A stretch of 64,000 nucleotides of DNA from Nemertoderma westbladi (Eukaryota; Xenacoelomorpha; Nemertodermatida; Nemertodermatidae): positions 1 through 64,000 of the forward strand of contig JAUCBJ010001154.1 in the NCBI GenBank assembly GCA_032718475.1. The letters run 5' to 3'. A model generated the notes under the pieces. The model saw only the letters and a list, made by a program, of their open reading frames with translations, did not search any database and was not told the DNA's origin. Made by a program: the position numbers and the translations under genes. This document shows, piece by piece, positions 15,301 through 24,600 of the stretch. The stretch's first letter is position 1. Every line of letters begins with the position of its first letter.

Positions 15301-17848
15301 ACAAGGTGAGTCTGATAAAGTTCAACACTAACTACTCTAATGCAACAAGGTGAGTCTGATAAAGTTCAACACTAACTACTCTAATGCAACAAGGTAAGTC
15401 TGGTTTAAAGTTCTACACTAGCTACTCTAATGCAACAAGGTAAGTTTGGTAAAGTTCTACACTAGCTACTTTAATGCAACAAGGTGAGTCTGATAAAGTT
15501 CTACACTAGCTACTCTAATGCAACAAGGTAAGTTTGGTAAAGTTCTACACTAGCTACTTTAATGCAACAAGGTGAGTCTGATAAAGTTCTACACTAGCTA
15601 CTCTAATGCAACAAGGTAAGTTTGGTAAAGTTCTACACTAGCTACTCTAATGCAACAAGGTGAGTCTGATAAAGTTCAACACTAACTACTCTAATGCAAC
15701 AAGGTAAGTCTGGTATAAAGTTCTACACTAGCTACTCTAATGCAACAAGGTAAGTTTGGTAAAGTTCTACACTAGCTACTTTAATGCAACAAGGTGAGTC
15801 TGATAAAGTTCTACACTAGCTACTCTAATGCAACAAGGTGAGTCTGATAAAGTTCTACACTAGCTACTCTAATGCAACAAGGTGAGTCTGATAAAGTTCT
15901 ATACTAGCTACTCTAATGCAACAAGGTGAGTCTGATAAAGTTATACAATAGCTACTCTAATGCAACAAGGTGAGTCTGGTAAAGTTCTACACTAGCTACT
16001 CTAATGCAACAAGGTGAGTCTGATAAAGTTCAACACTAACTACTCTAATGCAACAAGGTAAGTCTGGTATAAAGTTCTACACTAGCTACTCTAATGCAAC
16101 AAGGTAAGTTTGGTAAAGTTCTACACTAGCTACTCTAATGCAACAAGGTGAGTCTGATAAAGTTCAACACTAACTACTCTAATGCAACAAGGTAAGTCTG
16201 GTAAAGTTCTACACTAGCTACTCTAATGCAACAAGGTAAGTTTGGTAAAGTTCTACACTAGCTACTCTAATGCAACAAGGTAAGTTTGATAAAGTTCTAC
16301 ACTAGCTACTTTAATGCAACAAGGTGAGTCTGATAAAGTTCTACACTAGCTACTCTAATGCAACAAGGTGAGTCTGATAAAGTTCTACACTAGCTACTCT
16401 AATGCAACAAGGTAAGTTTGATAAAGTTCTACACTAGCTACTTTAATGCAACAAGGTGAGTCTGATAAAGTTCTACACTAGCTACTCTAATGCAACAAGG
16501 TGAGTCTGATAAAGTTCTACACTAGCTACTCTAATGCAACAAGGTAAGTTTGGTAAAGTTCTACACTAGCTACTTTAATGCAACAAGGTGAGTCTGATAA
16601 AGTTCTACACTAACTACTCTAATGCAACAAGGTAAGTCTGGTAAAGTTCTACACTAGCTACTGTAATGCAACAAGGTGAGTCTGATAAAGTTCTACACTA
16701 GCTACTCTAATGCAACAAGGTAAGTTTGATAAAGTTCTACACTAGCTACTTTAATGCAACAAGGTGAGTCTGATAAAGTTCTACACTAGCTACTCTAATG
16801 CAACAAGGTGAGTCTGATAAAGTTCTACACTAGCTACTCTAATGCAACAAGGTAAGTTTGGTAAAGTTCTACACTAGCTACTTTAATGCAACAAGGTGAG
16901 TCTGATAAAGTTCTACACTAACTACTCTAATGCAACAAGGTAAGTCTGGTAAAGTTCTACACTAGCTACTGTAATGCAACAAGGTGAGTCTGATAAAGTT
17001 CTACACTAGCTACTCTAATGCAACAAGGTGAGTCTGATAAAGTTCTACACTAGCTACTCTAATGCAACAAGGTGAGTCTGATAAAGTTCTACACTAGCTA
17101 CTCTAATGCAACAAGGTAAGTTTGGTAAAGTTCTACACTAGCTACTTTAATGCAACAAGGTGAGTCTGATAAAGTTCTACACTAGCTACTCTAATGCAAC
17201 AAGGTGAGTCTGATAAAGTTCTACACTAGCTACTGTAATGCAACAAGGTGAGTCTGATAAAGTTCTACACTAGCTACTCTAATGCAACAAGGTAAGTTTG
17301 GTAAAGTTCTACACTAGCTACTTTAATGCAACAAGGTGAGTCTGATAAAGTTCTACACTAGCTACTCTAATGCAACAAGGTGCGTCTGATAAAGTTCTAC
17401 ACTAGCTACTGTAATGCAACAAGGTGAGTCTGATAAAGTTCTACACTAGCTACTCTAATGCAACAAGGTAAGTTTGGTAAAGATCTACACTAGCTACTTT
17501 AATGCAACAAGGTGAGTCTGATAAAGTTCTACACTAGCTACTCTAATGCAACAAGGTGAGTCTGATAAAGTTCTACACTAGCTACTCTAATGCAACAAGG
17601 TGAGTCTGATAAAGTTATACAATAGCTACTCTAATGCAACAAGGTGAGTCTGGTAAAGTTCTACACTAGCTACTCTAATGCAACAAGGTAAGTTTGGTAA
17701 AGTTCTACACTAGCTACTTTAATGCAACAAGGTGAGTCTGATAAAGTTCAACACTAACTACTCTAATGCAACAAGGTAAGTCTGGTAAAGTTCAACACTA
17801 GCTACTCTAGTACAACAAGTACAGGGTGGTAAAGTGTAACACTATATA

Positions 17849-18988
17849 GTTTCTTCGGGAGACACCAATACCGACACAAAAATAGTCCCAGTCGACAAAG
17901 TATGTTAATTAAGGAAGTTCCGAGACTTCCGCATATAATTACCGAGTTGTCTTATATCGAACACCCTGGAACTGGTGCATACGTTAGATTGACTGCAGCT
18001 CCGCCACTCTATTTAATTGCACTACTCAGTTACGGAACGGAGTTCGTGAAATGTACATCACTTGAAAAAACTTAATAGTTTCTACCTGACATTCCGTAAG
18101 GGCTGACCTCGTGTAGATTGCCGATAAATTGGCATTTTCTTCCACAGGCAATTTGACAACTGTATGTCAAACCGCGATTAACCGGGATATTCAAGGTGTT
18201 TATATTATCCCGGTTTGCCGCACCATGTCCTGGAATATAGTATCTTTATTTAGTTACCTGCCCTCCTCCCTTCTCTACCTCCTTTTCGATTTAATTTCAA
18301 TCTATAATGCACCACCGGTCTTGGTTGTTACCTGAAATGCTCGAAGGGCGCCATCCTAACTCCCAGGGTTGAACACTCACGAGCTATTAATTCCATATAA
18401 TACTACGTGACATTTTGTTTACTTTTTTATTTTTTACAAAATATATTATTATATTGGATAAGTTTATTACCTCTTATATATTGGATAAATATAATGACTG
18501 ATTATGTCGTATATTGTCGATCGATTTTTTATTATACTCGCCCACAAAATATCAAACCAGTTGTTATCATTGAATTACAATTGGGTAAAAATACAATATA
18601 AACATATAAATAGAAATAAGTTATGAGAACACAATACTAGATTTTATGTCACTATAATCACCTATACAACTGACTGACACAGTAAAATTTTACAACATGA
18701 ATACTGTCGATGAAAACTGAAAGTAATTATAATACGACTTACATTCAGTAAGAATTGTATGTAGTAGTTCACCAAGTGTCACATGCAAATTTAAATTAAT
18801 TTGGTAGAATGTTTGCAATTTATATGACTTTAAAGCTACGATGTTAAAGAAACAAGTTGTGATGTCACATAAATTGATGATGGATTGATACGATAAATTA
18901 TACTTTGATTTTTGACGGCCTGCACATTTTTGTAAGATACAAAATTTATATCCTGTGCTTTTGTATCTCGTAGACGTGATTATTAATA
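17849..18988. other. Unique spacer between satellites A and B
   Basis: About 1.1 kb of non-repetitive DNA. The left half is of mixed composition, and the right half (about 18400-18980) is very AT-rich. The only exon-like segment is at 18148-18239, described separately. The minus-strand reading frame leaving satellite B runs into 18690-18988, but there it is AT-rich, of low complexity and unlike any protein I recognise. I see no tRNA, rRNA or mobile-element signature. Confidence 0.6.
18148..18239 (+). other. Doubtful exon-like segment
   Basis: A strong acceptor-like tract (TTTTCTTCCACAG, ending at 18147) precedes an open stretch with higher GC than its surroundings. In the frame set by the TTG at 18129 it reads NLTTVCQTAINRDIQGVYII and then a short continuation ending in WNI. 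A weak donor-like GTATCT begins at 18240. The Cys followed by a GVY-I segment loosely resembles a strand-helix element of glutamate-receptor amino-terminal domains, and the strand and position would suit an upstream exon of the receptor at 24601. The similarity is short, the Gly-Pro typical of that region is missing, and the donor is poor. It may well be chance. Confidence 0.18.
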
Positions 18989-21368
18989 GCTTTGTGATAC
19001 TCCACCAGTGCGGGTGCTCTGAGTCGCTTTGTGATACTCCAACAGTGCGGCTGCTCTGAGTCGCTTTGCGACACTCCACCAGTGCGGGTGCTCTGAGTCG
19101 CTTTGTGATACTCCACCAGTGCGGGTGCTCTGAGTCGCTTTGTGATACTCCAACAGTGCGGGTGCTCTGAGTCGCTTTGTGATACTCCACCAGTGCGGGT
19201 GCTCTGAGTCGCTTTGTGACACTCCAACAGTGCGGCTGCTCTGAGTCGCTTTGTGACACTCCACCAGTGCGGTTGCTCTGAGTCGCTTTGTGATACTCCA
19301 CCAGTGCGGGTGCTCTGAGTCGCTTTGTGATACTCCACCAGTGCGGGTGCTCTGAGTCGCTTTGTGATACTCCACCAGTGTGGGTGCTCTGAGTCGCTTT
19401 GTGATACTCCACCAGTGCGGGTGCTCTGAGGCGCTTTGTGATACTCCACCAGTGAGGGTGCTCTGAGTCGCTTTGTGATACTCCACCAGTGCGGGTGCTC
19501 TGAGTCGCTTTGTGATACTCCACCAGTGCGGGTGCTCTGAGTCGCTTTGTGATACTCCAACAGTGCGATTGCTCTGAGTCGCTTTGTGATACTCTACCAG
19601 TGCGGGTGATCTGAGTCGCTTTGTGATACTCCAACAGTGCGGGTGCTCTGAGTCGCTTTGTGATACTCCACCAGTGCGGGTGCTCTGAGTCGCTTTGTGA
19701 TACTCCACCAGTGCGGGTGCTCTGAGTTGCTTTGTGATACGCCAACAGTGCGGGTGCTCTGAGTCGCTATATGATACTCCAACAGTGCGGGTGCTCTGAG
19801 TCGCTTTGTGATACTCCAACAGTGCGGGTGCTCTGAGTCGCTTTGTGATACTCCACCAGTGCGGGTGCTCTGAGTCGCTTTGTGATACTCCACCAGTGCG
19901 GGTGCTCTGAGTCGCTTTGTGATACTCCACCAGTGCGGGTGCTCTGAGTCGCTTTGTGATACTCCACCAGTGCGGGTGCTCTGAGTCGCTTTGTGATACT
20001 CCACCAGTGCGGGTGCTCTGAGTCGCCTTGTGATACTCCACCAGTGCGGGTGCTCTGAGTCGCTTTGTGATACTCCACCACTGCGGGTGCTCTGAGTCGC
20101 TTTGTGATACTCCACCAGTGCGGGTGCTCTGAGTCGCTTTGTGATACTCTATCAGTGCGGGTGCTCTGAGTCGCTTTGTGACACTCCAACAGTGCGGCTG
20201 CTCTGAGTCGCTTTGTGACACTCCACCAGTGCGGTTGCTCTGAGTCTCTTTGTGATACTCCACCAGTGCGGGTGCTCTGAGTCGCTTTGTGATACTCCAC
20301 CAGTGCGGGTGCTCTGAGTCGCTTTGTGATACTCCACCAGTGTGGGTGCTCTGAGTCGCTTTGTGATACTCCACCAGTGCGGGTGCTCTGAGGCGCTTTG
20401 TGATACTCCACCAGTGAGGGTGCTCTGAGTCGCTTTGTGATACTCCTCCAGTGCGGGTGCTCTGAGTCGCTTTGTGATACTCCACCAGTGCGGGTGCTCT
20501 GAGTCGCTTTGTGATACTCCAACAGTGCGGTTGCTCTGAGTCGCTTTGTGATACTCCACCAGTGCGGGTGATCTGAGTCGCTTTGTGATACTCCAACAGT
20601 GCGGGTGCTCTGAGTCGCTTTGTGATACTCCACCAGTGCGGGTGCTCTGAGTTGCTTTGTGATACTCCACCAGTGCGGGTGCTCTGAGTTGCTTTGTGAT
20701 ACGCCAACAGTGCGGGTGTTCTGAGTCGCTGTATGATACTCCAACAGTGCGGGTGCTCTGAGTCGCTTTGTGATACTCCAACAGTGCGGGTGCTCTGAGT
20801 CGCTTTGTGATACTCCACCAGTGCGGGTGCTCTGAGTCGCTTTGTGATACTCCACCAGTGCGGGTGCTCTGAGTGGCTTTGTGATACTCCACCAGTGCGG
20901 GTGCTCTGAGTCGCTTTGTGATACTCCACCAGTGCGGGTGCTCTGAGTCGCTTTGTGATACTCCACAAGTGCGGGTGCTCTGAGTCGCTTTGTGATACTC
21001 CACCAGTGCGGGTGCTCTGAGTCGCTTTGTGATACTCCACCACTGCGGGTGCTCTGAGTCGCTTTGTGATACTCCACCAGTGCGGGTGCTCTGAGTCGCT
21101 TTGTGATACTCTATCAGTGCGCGTGCTCTGAGTCGCTTTGTGATACTCCACCAGTGCGGGTGCTCTGAGTCGCTTTGTGATACTCCAACAGTGCGGGTGC
21201 TCTGAGTCGCTTTGTGATACTCCAACATTGCGGGTGCTCTGAGTCGCTTTGTGATACTCCACCAGTGCGGGTGCTCTGAGTCGCTTTGTGATACTCCACC
21301 AGTGCGGGTGCTCTGAGTCGCTTTGTGATACTCCACCAGTGAGGGTGCTCTGAGTCGCGTTGTCATAC
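18989..21368 (-). repeat. Satellite B: 37-bp tandem array, about 64 units
   Basis: A 37-bp GC-rich unit (about 57 % GC) is repeated head to tail. Its core on the + strand is GAGTCGCTTTGTGATACTCC, and the rest carries CACCAGTGCGGGTG, a 4-bp stem with a 6-base loop. Common variants are CCAACAG for CCACCAG, GCGGCTG or GCGGTTG, GACACTCC, and GAGGCGC. Both edges are decayed units (GCTTTGTGATAC at 18989; GCGTTGTCATAC near 21357-21368). The minus strand has no stop codon in any frame of the consensus unit, so long repetitive frames appear there. Composition differs sharply from the AT-rich flanks. Confidence 0.97.
19188..21112. repeat. Higher-order duplication in satellite B, 962-bp period
   Basis: Rare variants recur at exactly 962 bp (26 x 37): the GACACTCCAACAGTGCGGCT variant at 19218/20180, GGCGCTTTG at 19431/20393, GAGTTGC at 19724/20686, and CTATCAG at 20149/21111. 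The array is therefore largely two tandem copies of a 26-unit block, with small later changes (for example CCTCCAG near 20446 and GAGTGGC near 20872). The left limit is approximate. Confidence 0.88.
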
Positions 21369-21420
21369 AGTAAAATATGTTACTCAATCGGGACGGCAGA
21401 AAATATGCTGCTCTCTTCAT
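20152..21420 (-). CDS. Repeat-derived open frame over satellite B; doubtful gene
   Basis: This minus-strand frame begins with an ATG in unique DNA (CAT at 21418-21420), reads about 25 non-repetitive residues (MKRAAYFLPSRLSNIFYC and a few more), then enters satellite B and reads a 37-residue periodic protein to a stop near 20152. Because 37 is not divisible by 3, each 111 bp encodes one 37-residue cycle with segments such as EYHKATQSTRTGGVSQSD and SITKRLRAPALV. The other two minus frames read the same cycle and one spans 759 codons (18983-21262), but that one starts at a non-ATG codon inside the repeat. I recognise no family, promoter, signal peptide or splice pattern. The simplest reading is a chance open frame in a stop-free repeat; expression would change that. 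Confidence 0.15.
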   Translation of the reverse strand: MKRAAYFLPSRLSNIFYCMTTRLRAPSLVEYHKATQSTRTGGVSQSDSEHPHWWSITKRLRAPAMLEYHKATQSTRTVGVSQSDSEHPHWWSITKRLRARALIEYHKATQSTRTGGVSQSDSEHPQWWSITKRLRAPALVEYHKATQSTRTCGVSQSDSEHPHWWSITKRLRAPALVEYHKATQSTRTGGVSQSDSEHPHWWSITKRLRAPALLEYHKATQSTRTVGVSYSDSEHPHCWRITKQLRAPALVEYHKATQSTRTGGVSQSDSEHPHCWSITKRLRSPALVEYHKATQSNRTVGVSQSDSEHPHWWSITKRLRAPALEEYHKATQSTLTGGVSQSASEHPHWWSITKRLRAPTLVEYHKATQSTRTGGVSQSDSEHPHWWSITKRLRATALVECHKATQSSRTVGVSQSDSEHPH

Positions 21421-22306
21421 CTTTATACTTTATGACGTTTGGGTCTTTGAGCGAAATTTAGTAAATTTATGAGCTATTTATGAATAAAAATTCATAGTGG
21501 ATGTTTGTATTAAATGTTTGTTTGTTATGTCATGTCATGTTATGTTTGTTTGTATTTTCATTTTTAAAGAGTTAAAATTATAAAATATATAAAGAGTCCT
21601 CCTCTGCGTCAACCTTTAAACGTGCACTATATTTATATGCACTGGACCACTCCAAAATGTTTCAATATCCTACCAAATTTATCCCATTATACTTGGGTCC
21701 TGTCTATCTATTTATTATTTTGTGTGGTACGGTAGAAACCTTAACCCATGGTGGTAAAATAAACGTCCTTATTTCAATATATAAAGAGTTAACTATACTT
21801 TGTTGCTTCTAAGCGTGCTGCGATACGTCGAAAATGGAAGAGGAATCTGGGGAATCGTTGCGATCTGAACAACACAAATTTGGATTTTCAAATAGTATAT
21901 GGTTCGCTCTTTCTGCGGCCTTGAGACAAAGTATGTTGAAAACTCTGCACAACCTTTATCTCTATGCCGCATAACTGCATATGGTAGAGTGGCTTTAGTT
22001 CTCAATCACAGATAATATTTGTTACTTATTGTATCAGCATGCAGATCCTTGCATTACTGTATGCGTGGCGGCAATGACCTCTTAGACCTACATGACCAAC
22101 TAACTGCACCACCAAATCTTACGCGTACACCCACTTCACACGCACATCAACCTTGTTTATTCATGTCTTTTAACCCGTATAATTCTGTAGAGACCCTAAA
22201 TGTAAGCACATGGGTGAAGTTGAGCATGTTGGTTTGGTTTCGTGTCGGTGTCTTATATATATCGGAATAATAATTTATCATATTTTTCCTGTTTAGTTTG
22301 TACCAA

Positions 22307-22672
22307 ACTAGCTAACATACACAGTTATACATACATACATACACCCCGATGCTACCAGGTTTCACACCAGGCGATACAATACTCACTTGATAAACGAGGC
22401 ATTTTACAATCTCGGTAGTAACATCCTATTGCAAAACCCAGCACCACCCCGCGGGATCAACGTATAATAATTTCCGGCCACTGTCATCGTATAACTGACA
22501 AGCCTGTACGTGATCTTGTTGTATGTCAGCCGGCTGTAAATATAAAACATGGTGGTCAGCCACTGACGTCTGGTTAATATAGATTAATTCGGGATTTACA
22601 AGGCTGATCGCGAATTGTGGCGGTGGTGTTGCGTTGAGGCCTACCCGCGATTACATCCCATTCGTGTAGCCG

Positions 22673-22708
<36 letters not shown>

Positions 22709-22730
22709 CATTAACAGTAGTTCAGCTAGT
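22307..22730. mobile_element. Possible foldback/MITE-like element with (CATA)n and (TATG)n ends
   Basis: The left end reads ACTAGCTAACATACACAG and runs into a short CATA tract. The right end carries a TATG tract and finishes with AGCTAGT, so the two ends are rough inverted complements of about 35 bp. The 330 bp between them are richer in GC than the flanks and have no open frame. No clear target-site duplication is visible. It could be a non-autonomous DNA transposon, or two independent microsatellites flanking ordinary DNA. Confidence 0.3.
22673..22707 (+). repeat. (TATG)n microsatellite
   Basis: About eight uninterrupted TATG units. A shorter complementary CATA tract lies at about 22327-22342, so the two could pair as an inverted repeat across about 330 bp. 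Confidence 0.95.
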
Positions 22731-24039
22731 ATAGTTTCTAGTCATATAATATACACCACACCATCACGGGTAAAAATGTAGTGTCTCTTTCTGATGACAC
22801 GCCAACTTATATTTTTTCTACAAATTTTTTTGTCATATTGCTTAAAATAGTGAAATGTTCAACTCAACGTCTTGGTTACAACGCACCCAGTATTCTAGAT
22901 TTTGCGTGCGAAGATTTTCAGGCCTTTTTTAAAGTGTTATCCTACCTGTTATTCGTCACATTAGGATTAGGGATTCCGCTTCTATCACTAAATGACACCA
23001 TATTACCGGTCATGGTGTTGGTGTGTATGTAAAGAAAGCTATTGTGATTATTGCTTGGTTTGTTAAGAAGCAATTGTTTAGAATTTTGTTCCAGCAATAA
23101 AAAATCATAACTCTGAAATAAATTAAAAATGCAACTAAATCAAAAAATATAATTAGGTAAATGTAATCGGTTTTGTGTTCCAAGGAATTACATAGAGGCT
23201 AATCTTAATTGATTTTTATCCATCGAACTCAAATTGTATTAAATTGAAATTGGTGGATTTTATTTTCTGCCGTTGCCGAGTTGTGTTCTGCACGTTTCCT
23301 CTATTGTTTAGACTAAATAATTATTTATTCCGCTCTTTATTACACACCTTATTCCACCTATAATTGTAATTTATACATATTTATTCTGAAACGCCCCCTC
23401 TATTGAATCGCCTTGTGTTATTTCAATGAAAAAAAATAAGAAATGTTCTGTAAACTCAGCTCGCTCAAACCACACATTTAACGCAATTGACACCTTTTTT
23501 TTCCAATATTTTTAAACGGTAAATATTTTTGAGTCTTAATGACAAATGGATGGGTATATTGGATATTGGATCTTTATAATGTATTGTATATAGGCGACAA
23601 CTTTATTATTATAAATTTTGCAGCGGATCAATTTGCGATTTGCAATGGCTTATTGAAGCAGCATCTATTACAGAAAATTTATTGGTGGTATTGGTATTGG
23701 TGCCTTTAACAGATCTATGCAATAGGTATTTACTATGTATTAGATTTAGTCCAATGCTAACATGTTATTGAAACCTGACTGGAATTATATGTTTTGTGTT
23801 ATTTTAGTAGGTAATACGATTGTCATCAATAATCATACGATTGATGGGCATTTTAAAAGAGCGAGAAACGTTTTTAACAGTTCAGTCATTGCTTCCATGT
23901 GTTTTGTAAAAATTGCTGAATATTTACAAAGTTTACATGCGTTCGACTGTAGTTAAAACGTTAATGTGATAAATCATAGACACAGTAAGTAATCAAGTTT
24001 TCAGTATTATGATTAACGATTAACGCGGCATACATATTG

Positions 24040-24349
24040 TACATGATCGGCCCCATCTATATGGTGCAATACTGACGAACCAGAAACAAAGCCATCTCAA
24101 ACCACTCGGTGATCCAAACACTTTAAGAGTTCGGTGAAGTTCTCATGGCCAATGTCCTCGATTTACCGGCAAAGGATAGTTATTGGCCGGCTACCGTGCC
24201 AGTTCAAGCTGAGACAGACTGATCTCCCCGGCGGTATGAGTGTCCAGTCCATTGATCATGGTATCAAATCAGTGAGTGACAGCCCAGGACAGCCATAGAG
24301 CAGCACATATCTGTACAAACCAGAAGGTCGCCAAAGTGCTTTGCGAGGC
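24040..24349. other. GC-richer island in AT-rich spacer, origin unknown
   Basis: This stretch is visibly richer in G and C than the DNA on either side and ends at the G run. It has no open frame beyond what chance gives. On the minus strand GGTTCGTC (about 24075-24082) resembles a Pol III B box with a poor A-box candidate about 25 bases before it, so a tRNA-derived SINE is conceivable, but the boxes are too weak to call. A degraded dispersed repeat is the plainest guess. Confidence 0.3.
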
Positions 24350-24367
24350 GGGGGGGGGGGGGGGGGG
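24350..24367 (+). repeat. Homopolymer G18
   Basis: Eighteen consecutive G lie 233 bp upstream of the M3 exon's acceptor. Such a run is prone to slippage in replication and sequencing, and can form a G-quadruplex in the sense transcript. Confidence 0.95.
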
Positions 24368-24600
24368 TAATCTCTACTAATTAACAAAGTTGTAACAAAT
24401 TGAATTATTATCAATTGAAGGAAAGGAGCAGGTTTCAGTGTCATATTTCTAACCAAAATAAATATAAACGCGCGATTTCATTTGCGATGAATATTGATTG
24501 CGTCACGAAACCCCTGTACATATCTAAATTATTATCCCGCCGATATTGTATTTCCGTTCGTACAACGCATTATCGCATTTACATTACGTTTGTGTTTCAG

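Larger units (their letters stand above)
1..17848 (+). repeat. Satellite A: 44-bp tandem array, about 405 units
   Basis: A 44-bp unit repeats head to tail from base 1, so the array starts left of the window. One unit runs from the AGTT at 1 to the AGTT at 45. Its recognisable core is CTAATGCAACAAGGTGAGT. Units differ at a few diagnostic positions: GTGAGTCTG, GTAAGTCTG or GTAAGTTTG; GGTAAAG or GATAAAG; TTCTACACTAG, TTCAACCCTAG, TTCAACACTAAC or TTATACAATAG; and CTCTAATG, CTTTAATG or CTGTAATG. A few units between about 14160 and 16080 are 46 bp, with an extra TA (GGTATAAAG). The last unit, near 17800-17848, is decayed. Stops occur in all forward frames and no long ORF exists, so the array is not protein-coding. 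Nearly every unit contains a perfect 5' splice-site consensus. Confidence 0.98.
21369..24600. other. Unique AT-rich DNA upstream of the M3 exon, no convincing exon
   Basis: About 3.2 kb between satellite B and the first recognised receptor exon. I looked for the exon that must precede 24601 (M1, pore loop, ending in a single base before the GT that opens the exon) and found none. Short open frames (for example 21793-22005 minus, 22019-22270 plus, 22781-23032 plus, 23762-23956 plus) have AT-driven residue composition, no motif and no coherent splice context. Contents worth naming are a short CATGT/TGTTTG-rich tract at about 21515-21556, the (CATA)n/(TATG)n pair at 22327-22707, a GC-richer island at about 24040-24350, and the G18 run. 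It is probably intron if the receptor's upstream exons exist further left. Confidence 0.6.

Noticed and set aside
1-17848. CRISPR array
   Set aside because: Units abut directly with no unique spacers, no leader and no cas genes, and the context is animal DNA with spliced exons.
18690-19745. 351-codon minus-strand frame leaving satellite B
   Set aside because: After the repeat it reads about 100 AT-driven residues with no motif, and its start is inside the array.
18983-21262. 759-codon minus-strand frame as a real gene
   Set aside because: It begins inside the repeat at a non-ATG codon, and all three minus frames are equally open, so openness is a property of the unit and not evidence of selection.
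21793-22270. Small frames at 21793-22005 (minus) and 22019-22270 (plus)
   Set aside because: No recognised motif, no splice context, and the length is expected by chance in several kilobases.
24040-24349. tRNA-derived SINE
   Set aside because: Only a partial B-box-like GGTTCGTC and a poor A box on the minus strand, with no defined ends or tail, so it was kept as an unexplained GC-rich island.
24256-24456. Minus-strand frame with a proline run
   Set aside because: The prolines come from the G18 homopolymer read in reverse, and nothing else supports coding.
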